DNA of 64,000 bases from Allorhodoferax sp032337135 (GCF_032337135.1 NZ_JAVXZZ010000003.1:186001-250000), one strand, 5' to 3'; shown: positions 43,277 through 53,181, numbered from the stretch's first letter. The notes: generated by a model from the sequence alone, not told the origin. Numbers and translations are program-made.

Positions 43277-44878
43277 ATGAAGTTGCGACAAACCAATGTG
43301 GCCAAGCTCAGCGAGGGCGTGTTTGACGTGCTGGTGCTCGGTGGCGGCATCAATGGCGCCGTGGCCGCAGCGGCCCTCGCGGCCCAGGGTGTGAAGGTCG
43401 CCCTGATCGACCGCGGTGACTTTGCCGGCTTTACCAGCTCCAACTCGTCCAACCTGGCCTGGGGCGGCATCAAGTACCTGGAGACCATGGAGTTGCTGCT
43501 GGTGAACAAGCTGTGCCGTTCGCGCAACCACCTCATGCGCCACTATCCGAGCACGGTGGAGGAAATCCGCTTCTTCACCAGCATCCAGAAAGGCTTTCGC
43601 ATGCCGGTGGCCTTCGTGTTCCTGGGCACGCTGTTCTACTGGGCCATGGGTCGTTTCTTCACCCGTCCACCGCGTTACCTCACCAGGTCCACCATCGCGC
43701 GCGAAGAAGCCACCATCAATACCACCAACGTCAGTGCCGGTTTCGAGTATTCGGACTGCTACCTGCACGACAACGATGCGCGCTTCGTCTTCAACTTCAT
43801 CCGCTCCAGCATGAACTTCGGCGGCATTGCCGCCAACTACGTCGAGTCCACCCAGGCGCGGCGCGAGGGTGATCAGTGGGTGGTGGACGCGAAGGACGTG
43901 CTGGATGGGCGCCAGTTCCCGATCCGCGCCAAGGTGCTCGTCAATGCCTGCGGCCCGTACGTGGACCAGCACAACCAGCTCTCGGGACAGAGAACGGCCC
44001 ACCACCACGTGTTTTCCAAGGGCATCCACCTCATCGTCGACCGCGTGACCCCGCACAAGAGGGTGCTGACCTTCTTCGCCAGCGACGGGCGGCTGTTCTT
44101 CGTCATTCCCATGGGGCCCAAGACCTGCATCGGCACCACCGACACCCAGGTCGACAGCCCGCTGACCGAGGTGACGGACGCTGACCGGGCCTTTGTGCTG
44201 GACAACGCCAACCAGTTGCTCCAGCTGGAGCGGCCACTGACCCCGGCCGACATCATTGCCGAGCGCTGCGGCGTGCGCCCGCTGGCCATCGAAGGGCAGG
44301 GCGGCAAGGCCGACTGGGTCAAGCTCTCGCGCAAGCACGCCATCGACGTGAACGAGGCGGACCGGCACCTGAGCATCTTCGGCGGCAAGCTCACCGACTG
44401 CCTCAATGTGGGCGACGAAGTGGTGGACGCGGTGGCACGCCTGGGCGTGGCCATTCCCTACCTGGGCCGCAAGTGGTACGGCGAGCCGCACGATGCGGTG
44501 AAGGACGAGTTCCTGCACCAGGCGCGGCTCATGAACCTGGATGCAATGACCCACCCCTCGTCGTCGGAGCCCTTGAGCGTGCGCTTCTGGCGTCGCTACG
44601 GGGCCAATGCGTTCGGGTTGCTGGAACGCATACGCAACGACCCTGCCGAGGCCGAGCTGCTGATCGAGAACGCCGAATACACCCGCTGCGAGATCACCCA
44701 GGCGGCGCAGCGCGAAATGATCACCAAGCTCGAAGACTTCCTGCGCCGTCGCTCCAAGATTTCGCTGGTGGTGCGCCGCGATGACCTGCAAGACGCCCAG
44801 GGTCTGATGGAGGCCTGCCGCATCCTGTTCGGTGACCAGGCGCAGGAAAAGTACGACGAGTATTTCCGCACCCACTAA
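43277..44878 (+). CDS. GlpD-like FAD-dependent glycerol-3-phosphate dehydrogenase
   Basis: A 533-residue flavoprotein. The dinucleotide fold VLGGGINGAVAAAALAAQGVKVALIDRGDFAG is followed by TSSNSSNLAWGGIKYLE, in the place of GlpD's TSSASSKLIHGGLRYLE. Later segments FSKGIHLIVDR, FVIPMGPKTCIGTTDT and LSIFGGKLTDC agree with the DAO/GlpD fold, and the C-terminal helical domain is present. The replaced motif residues suggest a divergent GlpD subgroup, so the substrate may differ. ATG 43277 is the start. No glpF/glpK neighbours. Confidence 0.85.
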   Translation: MKLRQTNVAKLSEGVFDVLVLGGGINGAVAAAALAAQGVKVALIDRGDFAGFTSSNSSNLAWGGIKYLETMELLLVNKLCRSRNHLMRHYPSTVEEIRFFTSIQKGFRMPVAFVFLGTLFYWAMGRFFTRPPRYLTRSTIAREEATINTTNVSAGFEYSDCYLHDNDARFVFNFIRSSMNFGGIAANYVESTQARREGDQWVVDAKDVLDGRQFPIRAKVLVNACGPYVDQHNQLSGQRTAHHHVFSKGIHLIVDRVTPHKRVLTFFASDGRLFFVIPMGPKTCIGTTDTQVDSPLTEVTDADRAFVLDNANQLLQLERPLTPADIIAERCGVRPLAIEGQGGKADWVKLSRKHAIDVNEADRHLSIFGGKLTDCLNVGDEVVDAVARLGVAIPYLGRKWYGEPHDAVKDEFLHQARLMNLDAMTHPSSSEPLSVRFWRRYGANAFGLLERIRNDPAEAELLIENAEYTRCEITQAAQREMITKLEDFLRRRSKISLVVRRDDLQDAQGLMEACRILFGDQAQEKYDEYFRTH

Positions 44879-45007
44879 GACCCGCGGCAGCCCGGTTGCC
44901 AGGCACTGCTTGGCCACCACGGGTGGTGCTGGGCGCAGCAGGGGGTGCAAGGGCCGCTGCGCCCGTCGCCCGGGCTGGGGCCCCATGAAAGCGGAAATTC
45001 GGAGGCA

Positions 45008-45062
45008 TTTTGGCCTCTGGCCCACGCAAAGTCTGCGTGGGCAGCTACGAACTTGATAGCAC
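45008..45062 (+). repeat. Dispersed repeat copy R7
   Basis: TTTGGCCTCTGGCCCACGC, then CTGCGTGGGCAGCTACGAACTTGATAGC, between the GlpD-like and Lrp genes. The rest of 44879-45007 holds no recognisable feature. Confidence 0.75.
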
Positions 45063-45066
45063 CTGC

Positions 45067-45561
45067 TCAGGCTGCCGCTTCCGCCGGTGTCCCCAGCTTG
45101 AGCGGCTGGCCTTCGAACACGGTGTTGAGCACCACGGTACTGGTGGTGCGGGCCACGCCCGGAATGGCCTTGATCTGCGCCAGCACGCCTTCAAGGTCGC
45201 GGGCGCGCGGGGTGCGCACCTTGGCCAGGAAGTCGTATTCGCCGGCCACGCTGTGCAGCTCCTGCACCGCCGCAATGGTGCGCAGGCGTGGCGCAATGTC
45301 GCGGCAATGGGCGCCGCCGTCGTTGCGAATTGCCACAAAGGCGGTAAAGCTCAGGCCCACCGCTTCGGGGTCCACCTGTACCGAAAAGCGCTGTATCACC
45401 CCACGCTCCACCAGCTTCTTCACGCGCTCGTGTACCGCCGCCGTGGACAGCCCCACCTCGGTGCCGATGTCGGCGTAAGAACGTCTGCCATCTGCACTCA
45501 GGGCCGAAATAATTCCGGCATCAATTGTGTCTATCTGAATATTTTCTTGATTTGTCGACAT
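45067..45561 (-). CDS. Lrp/AsnC family transcriptional regulator
   Basis: A 164-residue regulator: N-terminal helix-turn-helix (IDAGIISALSADGRRSYADIGTEVGLSTAAVHERVKKLVERGVI) and C-terminal RAM ligand-binding domain (ELHSVAGEYDFLAKVRTPRARDLEGVLAQIKAIPGV). Such proteins sense amino acids. It is divergent from an EamA-type exporter with a 61-bp AT-rich gap, so control of the exporter (and of itself) is likely. Confidence 0.93.
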   Translation of the reverse strand: MSTNQENIQIDTIDAGIISALSADGRRSYADIGTEVGLSTAAVHERVKKLVERGVIQRFSVQVDPEAVGLSFTAFVAIRNDGGAHCRDIAPRLRTIAAVQELHSVAGEYDFLAKVRTPRARDLEGVLAQIKAIPGVARTTSTVVLNTVFEGQPLKLGTPAEAAA

Positions 45562-45622
45562 GATTTGGTATTATTTCGATAAATGGCGGTGGCGCCATAA
45601 ATTTTACGGAAAGACAGCTTGT
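45562..45622. promoter_or_regulatory. Divergent Lrp-exporter control region
   Basis: AT-rich stretch with TTTGGTATTATTTCGATAAAT, followed by ATGGCG/CGCCAT arms around GTGG (45583-45598). The AT-rich part is a plausible Lrp/AsnC site; the inverted repeat may be structural. No clear -35/-10 pair can be fixed. Confidence 0.4.
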
Positions 45623-46558
45623 ATGCCTACAAATTTCCAAAATTCAAAGAGCAAAGCCCCTCTGGCCTTGCTCGTCACGGCCTTGCTGCTGGTCTACATC
45701 GTCTGGGGTACTACCTACTTTGCCATCGGCATTGCGTTGCAAAGCATGCCGCCGCTGTGGATGAACGGTATCCGCTTCGCCCTGGCCGGGCTGGTCATGT
45801 TGGTATGGGCGTTGGCGCGCGGTGAAGCTTTGCCCACGGCACGCCAGTGGCGCAATGCCGCCGTGGTGGGTGGGCTCATGGTGTTTGGTGCCATGACGCT
45901 GGTGATGGTGGCGCAGAGCCACGGTATCGGCTCGGGCCTCATGGCCACGGTGGTGACCACCATGCCCATGTGGCTGGCGCTGTGGACGCGCATCGGCGGA
46001 GAACGCGTGCCGCTCACCAGCTGGGTGGGTCTGGGGCTGGGGGTGGCCGGCGCGGCGCTGCTGTCCATGGAGCGCGACTTTTCCGCCAGCTGGCTCGGCG
46101 CGTTGGCCGCCTTTGGCGCGCCCTTGTGCTGGAGCATCGGCTCCTATGCCTCGCGCAAGCTCGACCTGCCGCGTCCGGCCATGGCCGCCGCGGCGCAGTG
46201 GCTGCTCGGTGGCGCCATGGGCCTGGTGCTGGCAGCTGCTGTCGAGCCGGTGGAGGGCATGTTCCACGCCACGGCCACGGCCTGGGTGGCCTGGATCTAC
46301 CTGCTGGTGTTCGGCACGCTCATCACGCTCAATGCCTACCTGTGGCTGCTGCAGAACACCAGCGCGGCGCTGGCGGGCAGCTACTCCTTCGTGAACCCGG
46401 CCGTGGCATTGTTGCTGGGTGCGGGCTTCGGTGGTGAGCACCTCACCGGGTGGGTGTACGGTGCCTTGCCGCTCATCGGTGCGGCGCTGGGGCTCATCAT
46501 GTACGGCCCGGCGCTGGTGCGCTGGCTGGGGCGGTCGGGTCTGGTAGCGGCCCGCTGA
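45623..46558 (+). CDS. EamA/DMT-family exporter (YedA-like)
   Basis: A 311-residue protein with ten transmembrane helices in two EamA halves: VYIVWGTTYFAIGIALQSMPPLWMNGIRFALAG is the typical first half, and SAALAGSYSFVNPAVALLLGAGFGGEHL the second. Related proteins export amino acids or drugs. Divergent Lrp regulation favours an amino acid substrate. ATG 45623 is the start. Confidence 0.9.
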   Translation: MPTNFQNSKSKAPLALLVTALLLVYIVWGTTYFAIGIALQSMPPLWMNGIRFALAGLVMLVWALARGEALPTARQWRNAAVVGGLMVFGAMTLVMVAQSHGIGSGLMATVVTTMPMWLALWTRIGGERVPLTSWVGLGLGVAGAALLSMERDFSASWLGALAAFGAPLCWSIGSYASRKLDLPRPAMAAAAQWLLGGAMGLVLAAAVEPVEGMFHATATAWVAWIYLLVFGTLITLNAYLWLLQNTSAALAGSYSFVNPAVALLLGAGFGGEHLTGWVYGALPLIGAALGLIMYGPALVRWLGRSGLVAAR

Positions 46559-46629
46559 TCGGCAGCGGGGGCAGGGCTGCCCCCCGCTCATCCCCCACGA
46601 ATACATCCCTTGCGTGCCAGGAGTACCGC

Positions 46630-46956
46630 ATGATTCTTCGTATCTGGAAAGTAGGTCTGGCACCCGGCCAGGCCAGTGCACTGGAGCGGTTTGCACACGA
46701 CGTCTCTCTGCCCATGTTTCGCGCGCAATCGGGGTGCCTCGCCGTGTTTTTCACCCGCTCCGACACCGCGTGTGTGACCGTGACCGTATGGGAGTCCACG
46801 CAGGCGGTGGAGCGCATGGAGGCCAGCGAACGCTACCAGTCGGTCGTGGCTGCCATCGAACAGACGGGCATTCTCTGCGGGCACCACCAGACCGATACCT
46901 TTGCCGTCTACGGCGGTGCCGTCGATGCAGCCCTGGCCCAGCATATGGCGCCCTAG
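46630..46956 (+). CDS. ABM-domain (antibiotic biosynthesis monooxygenase-like) protein
   Basis: A 108-residue dimeric alpha/beta-barrel protein: MILRIWKVGLAPGQASALERFAHDVSLPMFRAQSGCLAVFFTR, then VTVWESTQAVERMEASERYQSVV. The ABM fold is found in cofactor-free monooxygenases and heme-degrading enzymes, and in many proteins without assigned reaction. Three Cys are present. It probably heads a small unit with the cupin gene. Confidence 0.78.
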   Translation: MILRIWKVGLAPGQASALERFAHDVSLPMFRAQSGCLAVFFTRSDTACVTVTVWESTQAVERMEASERYQSVVAAIEQTGILCGHHQTDTFAVYGGAVDAALAQHMAP

Positions 46957-47025
46957 CCTTGCGCGGGCCAGCGGTGTGGGCCCGTTGGTCATCCGCCGCG
47001 CCCAACCCTAAACCGAGGATTACCC

Positions 47026-47337
47026 ATGCACATCATTCGCAGCAAGCAGTTCACCGCCGAACGCGCCTGGGGCGCACTACCCATCGCCAACATGAACGGC
47101 GTGACCACGCGCCTGCATTGGACTGACCAAGCCTACCAGTGGCACACCAACGAAGGGGAGGAGGTCTTTGCGGTGCTGGATGGTCAGGTCGAGATGCACT
47201 ACCGGCTTGACGGCGAGGAACACACCACGCTGCTGAACACGGGCGACATCTTCTTTGCCAGCGCGGGTACCGCGCACGTGGCCCACCCGATCGGCGTGGC
47301 CCGTGTACTGGTGGTGGAGCACGAAGGCAGCGTGTAA
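47026..47337 (+). CDS. Small cupin-domain protein
   Basis: A 103-residue single cupin. Motif 1 is WHTNEGEEVFAVLDGQVEMHY and motif 2 is GDIFFASAGTAHVAHP. The first motif lacks the standard His pair (W-H-T-N-x-x-E-E only), so metal binding is uncertain. Such proteins act as isomerases, dioxygenases or binding proteins. It follows the ABM gene in the same direction. Confidence 0.82.
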   Translation: MHIIRSKQFTAERAWGALPIANMNGVTTRLHWTDQAYQWHTNEGEEVFAVLDGQVEMHYRLDGEEHTTLLNTGDIFFASAGTAHVAHPIGVARVLVVEHEGSV

Positions 47338-47404
47338 CACCGCGCGGCGGCAGCGCGTGGTGCGTGTAAGCTCGGCGGCCCAAGCAACCGCCAGGACTTT
47401 CACG

Positions 47405-47863
47405 ATGCAAACCCTTCATGGGCAGTGCCAATGCGGCAGTGTGCGTTACACGGTGCACGGCACCATTGCCACCCTGTTTGCCTGCCACTGCACCGAATGC
47501 CAGCGCCAGTCGGCCAGTGCCTTTGGCATGGCCTTGTGGGTGAAGGACCCGCAGGTGCAACTGAGCGGCCCTGCGTTGGCGGAGTGGACCCGCACCACAC
47601 CCTCGGGAAAGTCCATGACGGGGCGCTTCTGCCCGGTCTGCGGCACGCGCCTGTTCCACCAGGTGGCGTTCCCCGGTGCCCCGCTGAGCATCAAGCCCGG
47701 TACCCTGGACGACACCCGAACACTGCGCCCCGTGGCCCATATCTGGACCGCCAGCAAGCAGCCCTGGGTGCAACTGGACCCAGCGGCGCTGCAGTACCCC
47801 GGCAATCCGCCCGACTTTGCGCCCCTGGTGGAAGCTTGGCATGCGCAGGAGACCCAGGCATGA
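47405..47863 (+). CDS. GFA/CENP-V family zinc protein
   Basis: A 152-residue protein with the GFA zinc ligands: GQCQCGSVRY, CHCTECQRQSASAF and RFCPVCGTRLF. This family was named after a glutathione-dependent formaldehyde-activating enzyme, though most members have unproven activities. Its stop overlaps the ATG of the hydrolase gene by 4 bp, so both are translated together. Confidence 0.88.
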   Translation: MQTLHGQCQCGSVRYTVHGTIATLFACHCTECQRQSASAFGMALWVKDPQVQLSGPALAEWTRTTPSGKSMTGRFCPVCGTRLFHQVAFPGAPLSIKPGTLDDTRTLRPVAHIWTASKQPWVQLDPAALQYPGNPPDFAPLVEAWHAQETQA

Positions 47864-48717
47864 AGCGCTTCATCGCTGGGCTGCTCGGGTGTTGCATGGC
47901 CCTGGCCGCCTCGGCACAGACCAGCAAGCCGGTGCACATAGACCCCAGCGGCTGGTCTTCGTCGCCCGCACCCTTGCAGGCCTACTGGTTCGCCCCACAG
48001 GGCAGCGGTGCCCGAGCGGCGGTGGTCATGCTGCACGGCTGCGGTGGCGCCTATGCCAAGGACGGCAGCCTCAATGCACGGCACCAGATGTGGGGCGAAC
48101 TGCTGGCCGCGCAGGGCATTGGTGCGCTGATGCTCGACAGTTTTTCCAGCCGCGGCGTGCGCGAGCTGTGCACCCAGAAGTACGCCGAGCGCAGCCTCAA
48201 GGAAGCCGACCGCGTGGGCGACGCCTATGCAGCGCTGGCCTGGCTGCGCCAGCAGCCCGGCGCGGACGGCGCGCGCATTGCGGTGCTGGGCTGGTCGCAT
48301 GGTGCGGGCGTCACGCTCGACACCATCACTCACCCGCCAGCGGAGCTGGCACAGGGCTTTGCTGCGGCGGTGGCCTTCTACCCGGGCTGCACCGCGCGGG
48401 CCAAAAAGGCCGAGCGCTTTCGCCCTTATGCCCCGGTGCTGCTGCTCATTGGCGAGGCCGACGACTGGACCCCGGCAGCGCCCTGCGTGGCCCTGACGCA
48501 AGCGGCGCAGCGCAACGGCGCCGCCATGGACATCGTGACCTACCCCGGTGCCTACCACGACTTCGACAACCCCGACATCACCCAGGTGCGCCTGCGCAAG
48601 GACGTGCCCAATGGCGTCAATCCGGGGCAGGGCGTGCACACCGGGCCCGATGCAGGGGCACGTGAAGCAGCCAAGGTGCGGGTCAGCGCCTTTCTGGGTA
48701 GGGTGCTGGTGCCGTAA
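47860..48717 (+). CDS. Dienelactone-hydrolase-like secreted alpha/beta-hydrolase
   Basis: A 285-residue exported hydrolase. The signal peptide (residues 1-19) ends ASAQ. The core shows VVMLHGCGGAY (oxyanion strand), VLGWSHGAGV (nucleophile Ser in G-x-S-x-G, not the Cys of true dienelactone hydrolases), GEADDWTP (acid) and YHDFDNP (His). It is coupled to the GFA gene. The substrate is unknown; probably a periplasmic ester or lactone. Confidence 0.85.
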   Translation: MKRFIAGLLGCCMALAASAQTSKPVHIDPSGWSSSPAPLQAYWFAPQGSGARAAVVMLHGCGGAYAKDGSLNARHQMWGELLAAQGIGALMLDSFSSRGVRELCTQKYAERSLKEADRVGDAYAALAWLRQQPGADGARIAVLGWSHGAGVTLDTITHPPAELAQGFAAAVAFYPGCTARAKKAERFRPYAPVLLLIGEADDWTPAAPCVALTQAAQRNGAAMDIVTYPGAYHDFDNPDITQVRLRKDVPNGVNPGQGVHTGPDAGAREAAKVRVSAFLGRVLVP

Positions 48718-48720
48718 GAC

Positions 48721-49578
48721 TCAGACCCAGAGCCGGTAGAGCCAGAAGCTCTCGTCGTGGGTGATGGCATGGTCCAGCTCCTGCGGGCTCATGCCGGAGA
48801 CCCGGCGTACCTCGCGGCACAGATGCGACTGGTCCGAATAGCCCATGTCCAGCGCCAGCATGGCCCAGTCGCGTGGGCCGGACTCGCTGTCGGGCGCACG
48901 GGCGGCAAAGAACAGGTCTTCGGCCCGGCTCAGGCGGCGCAGTTCGCGTTGCGGCAGCCCGGCCCACTGCTTGAAGCGTCGCTCGGCCTGACGGATGCTC
49001 TGCCCCACGCCCGAGGTGTGGGCCTTGCGTGCCAGGGCTTCGGCCCAGTGGCGGTAGCGTTCGGGGCGGCTCAGCGTGGCCTCGCTGCAGGCCTGCCAGC
49101 GCGGGGCCAGGAAGCCCTCCACCAAGGCGATGCGTTCGGCATCGTCCGCCGCGTGCAGCACTTGTTCGGCCCATGCCAGCCACGGTCCCTGCAGCACGGT
49201 CTCCAGCGGCAGTGTGCGGTTCACCAGGGTGGCCAGGTCCAGCCCGGTCATGGCCTGCACTGCCTGCGGCAACAGACCGAGCAGGAAGGCATGCACGGGG
49301 CCGGGGTTGGCGCTCACCATGGGCACGGTGTGGGGCCCGGCAAAGGTGATGCGGGGCGAGGGTTCGCTCACCTCCACGCCATCGCGGCGCACCACCACGG
49401 CCTCGCCCTCCATCAGCCAGAAGATGCCGCACAGGGGCGAGGCCGGAAAGTAGTTGAGCCGCTGCGCCGGCGCCAGCACTGTGCCCCGGGTGTCGCGCAC
49501 GATGGTGGAGTGCACGCACGACGACAGTGCCAGGGGTGGCAAGTGCAAGTGGCTGCGGGGCAGGGCGGCGTCGGGCAT
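48721..49578 (-). CDS. AraC-family transcriptional regulator
   Basis: A 285-residue regulator. The N-terminal cupin-like sensing domain (residues to about 165) is followed by the AraC DNA-binding domain. Its second helix-turn-helix shows WAMLALDMGYSDQSHLCREVRRVSGMSPQEL, while the first (VGQSIRQAERRFKQWAGLPQRELRRL) is somewhat atypical. It is convergent with the hydrolase operon, so the target may be elsewhere; the divergent small membrane protein at 49691 is also possible. Confidence 0.87.
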   Translation of the reverse strand: MPDAALPRSHLHLPPLALSSCVHSTIVRDTRGTVLAPAQRLNYFPASPLCGIFWLMEGEAVVVRRDGVEVSEPSPRITFAGPHTVPMVSANPGPVHAFLLGLLPQAVQAMTGLDLATLVNRTLPLETVLQGPWLAWAEQVLHAADDAERIALVEGFLAPRWQACSEATLSRPERYRHWAEALARKAHTSGVGQSIRQAERRFKQWAGLPQRELRRLSRAEDLFFAARAPDSESGPRDWAMLALDMGYSDQSHLCREVRRVSGMSPQELDHAITHDESFWLYRLWV

Positions 49579-49690
49579 GGAGGCTTTGGCTTCAGGGCAT
49601 GTCGTATTCGTTCAATACGCCGGGGCGGGGTTTGAAGACACTGCGGGGGCGCTGCCAAGGCAGTGCCTTTCAGATAACCGGCGAACGATT

Positions 49691-50026
49691 ATGCCCACCG
49701 TCATTTCCTTCTTCCTTGCCCCCTTGTGCGTGCTGCTGGCGGTCTACCGTCTCGTGAGCATCCCCCTGCAGGTGCTGCGCGGCCAGCGCGAGTTCAACCG
49801 CTCGCCCTCGCTGGCACCGGCCATCTGGGCCGCTGTGGCCTACGTCGGTCTGGTGGGCTACCTGGTGTGGATCATCTGGCGCATGGTGCAAGGCTTCACG
49901 GCCACCACGTTGGAGAGCTGGGAAGTGCTGCGCGTGCTGCTGTACTTCGAAGCCTTTCCCGTGGTCTACGTGTTGGCCGAATCGCGCTTTTTCTACGGCT
50001 TCAAGCGCCAAGCCAAGGCGGCTTGA
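49691..50026 (+). CDS. Small membrane protein of unknown function
   Basis: A 111-residue protein with three hydrophobic segments (about residues 3-22, 43-65 and 83-98) and a basic C-terminus RFFYGFKRQAKAA. Family not recognised. ATG 49691 is the first good start after the AraC divergent promoter region; the longer frame upstream is not gene-like. Confidence 0.68.
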   Translation: MPTVISFFLAPLCVLLAVYRLVSIPLQVLRGQREFNRSPSLAPAIWAAVAYVGLVGYLVWIIWRMVQGFTATTLESWEVLRVLLYFEAFPVVYVLAESRFFYGFKRQAKAA

Positions 50027-50158
50027 CGCCCACTTGTTTCAGGGAGGGACGCTGCTGCCCTGGCTGCACTGGACATCAGCCGCATGCAGGCGTAGTCTTG
50101 TGGCTGCGCAAATGCATATCCATGCCTTTGTTTCGTTCCAACTTTGCAGGAGATGACC

Positions 50159-50905
50159 ATGCGGATGCAGAAAATTCGGCAGTGTTTGGCAGGAATCGCG
50201 ATCGGCTTGGCCGCCGGTGGTGTATGGGCCGCAGACGTGGTGGTCAGCGTGGATGAGGGCAACCCGCCCTTCATGTACGCCAAGGACGGCAAGCCCGAAG
50301 GGGTCTATCCGGCGGTACTGCGGGAAGCCTTCGCGCGGATGGGTGTGGCCCTGAAGCTGCAAGCACGGCCCTGGAAACGCGCCATCGCCGAGATCGACGA
50401 GGGTTCGGCGGGTGTCGGCGGAATCTACAAGAACGACGAACGCGTCAAGAAATACGACTACAGCGCTCCCATACTGGCCGAAAAGATGGCGGTCTACATG
50501 GGGAGCAAGAAGAAGTTCGAATTCAAGACCGCCGCTGATCTGCGGGGAATGAGCGTGGGCGTCATACGCGGCTGGAGCTATGGCGACGACTTTGATGCCT
50601 TGCGAAAAGCCGGGCAGGTGAACGTCGAGGAAACGGGCAGTGACGCACAAAACCTGCAGAAGCTTGCGGCGGGGCGGCTCGATGCGGTGCTGGTCATTGC
50701 CGAAGCCGCTGCGGCCATCGTCAAGGCACAAAAGCTCCAGGGTATAGAGGCCGCGCCCACGCTGCTGGCTTCCAACATGGCCCACCTGGCGTTCAACAAG
50801 AGCGCCAGCCAGGCGGCACTGCTCGAGAAGTTCAACAAGGTCCTGGCCGAAATGCAAAAGTCCGGCGCGCTTGAGACGATCCTGGTTCAGGAGCTGGCCA
50901 AATAG
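50159..50905 (+). CDS. Extracellular solute-binding protein (polar amino acid family 3)
   Basis: A 248-residue periplasmic binding protein: signal peptide ending GGVWAADV, then VVSVDEGNPPFMYAKDGKPEGVYPAVLREAFARMG, the family 3 opening, and PWKRAIAEIDEGSAGVGGIYKNDERVKKYDYSAPI. ATG 50159 is placed by GCAGGAG; an in-frame TTG at 50144 precedes this site. No permease or ATPase gene is adjacent, so it may feed an unlinked transporter or a sensor. Confidence 0.87.
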   Translation: MRMQKIRQCLAGIAIGLAAGGVWAADVVVSVDEGNPPFMYAKDGKPEGVYPAVLREAFARMGVALKLQARPWKRAIAEIDEGSAGVGGIYKNDERVKKYDYSAPILAEKMAVYMGSKKKFEFKTAADLRGMSVGVIRGWSYGDDFDALRKAGQVNVEETGSDAQNLQKLAAGRLDAVLVIAEAAAAIVKAQKLQGIEAAPTLLASNMAHLAFNKSASQAALLEKFNKVLAEMQKSGALETILVQELAK

Positions 50906-50955
50906 CACCACGGGCAGCACCCTCGTCCACGGGTGGTGGCGCGCGGTGCAGGGCA

Positions 50956-50990
50956 TAAAAAAAGGTGCTGGCCTTGTGGGCACAGCACCT
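50956..50990 (-). terminator. Rho-independent terminator for the glutamate dehydrogenase gene
   Basis: On the minus strand AGGTGCTG ... CAGCACCT is followed by seven T. It lies 39 bp beyond the stop of the dehydrogenase gene. Confidence 0.85.
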
Positions 50991-51028
50991 GCAATTCCGG
51001 TCGGCGCGGATTGCGCACCGGTGGAATA

Positions 51029-52321
<1,293 letters not shown>

Positions 52322-52395
52322 GCATGCTCCTTGTGTTGAGAGAAGGCCGCACTGTAGGCGCGGTGCAGGGGGAAGTCCAAGGCCAAGTTTTTTGG

Positions 52396-52420
52396 TGGTT
52401 ATGCGTTTGGCGCATAACCA
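52396..52420. promoter_or_regulatory. Perfect inverted repeat upstream of gdhA
   Basis: TGGTTATGCG and CGCATAACCA, 10-bp arms around a 5-bp spacer (TTTGG). It sits 75-99 bp before the gdhA start and 22 bp after the end of the 52442 gene. The dyad has the size of a dimeric-regulator operator. On the gdhA strand no T-run follows it, so it is unlikely to be an intrinsic terminator. Confidence 0.55.
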
Positions 52421-52441
52421 TTGGGAGGCGCCTCAGGCACC

Positions 52442-52867
52442 TCAGGCGCTGATGCTGAGGATGCGTCCGGTGGTCTGGCCCAGCGCGTTCTTGGCTGCGG
52501 CGGCGTTCGGGTTGCTCTTGAGCGGATTGCCCGCCGCGGCAAACTTGTCGGCGGCGGCGGTGTACATGCGCACCAGGAACTCCTGCGTGGGTGGGTCCAC
52601 CTGCGACTGGCTGGCCAGACGCGGCGAGGAGTACACGTCGGCATCCAGGCGCGGCGCAGGTGCCTTGGGCTTGAGCGGTGCGTCGGCAGGGGCGGTGGCG
52701 GTGCTTTGGGCTTGCTCGGCGGCGCGCTCGGCTTCCAGGCGGCGCTGGCGCGCCAAGGCCTCGGCCGACTCGGCCTCGCGCCGTGCCTGCGTGGCCCGGC
52801 TCTGCATCAGGCTCTGCTGCAGGCTCAGCGTTGCGCTGTTGGTGCCGCCTATGGTGGCCATGGCCAT
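52442..52867 (-). CDS. Unknown helical protein with C-terminal TGRILSISA motif
   Basis: A 141-residue protein. The N-terminal half is a charged, Gln/Arg/Glu/Ala-rich probable coiled coil (residues about 18-60), followed by a Pro/Ala linker and PTQEFLVRMYTAAADKFAAAGNPL. It ends GQTTGRILSISA, nearly the same C-terminus as the next small protein (STGRLLNVTA). No signal peptide or membrane segment. I do not recognise a family. Confidence 0.6.
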   Translation of the reverse strand: MAMATIGGTNSATLSLQQSLMQSRATQARREAESAEALARQRRLEAERAAEQAQSTATAPADAPLKPKAPAPRLDADVYSSPRLASQSQVDPPTQEFLVRMYTAAADKFAAAGNPLKSNPNAAAAKNALGQTTGRILSISA

Positions 52868-52895
52868 GGCCGTGTCTCGGGTGGGGTGTGGGCGC

Positions 52896-53096
52896 TCAGG
52901 CCGTCACGTTGAGCAGGCGGCCGGTGGAGTGGCCCTGCGTGTTCACCACAGGCCGGTTTTCCTTGGCCCGCTCGCGGGCACGGGCCTCGTCGGCGGCCTG
53001 CTGCTGCTGGCGCGCTGCCTGGTCACGCTGCTCCGTCTTGCGCTGCGCCTGCAGTGCCTCGGTGCGCTGGTTGGTTTTCGACCGTGAAACTTCCAT
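52896..53096 (-). CDS. Small unknown protein sharing the C-terminal motif
   Basis: A 66-residue protein, very Gln/Arg/Ala-rich in the middle (probable helix), ending STGRLLNVTA. GGAGG nine bases before ATG 53096 decides the start; the open frame extends further upstream to 53132 without such a signal. Together with 52442-52867 it forms a two-member local family on the same strand with a 28-bp gap. Confidence 0.55.
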   Translation of the reverse strand: MEVSRSKTNQRTEALQAQRKTEQRDQAARQQQQAADEARARERAKENRPVVNTQGHSTGRLLNVTA

Positions 53097-53181
53097 AAGC
53101 CCTCCAAAAGCCGCGTTGTTCGCGCTGGACAATTTTAGGGAGTTGGGGCAGGAAATTCAATGTGGTGCGCAGTGTCCGCAG

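Noticed and set aside
52396..52420. Intrinsic terminator for the 52442 gene
   Set aside because: The T-run lies on the wrong side for the minus strand; the palindrome fits an operator better.
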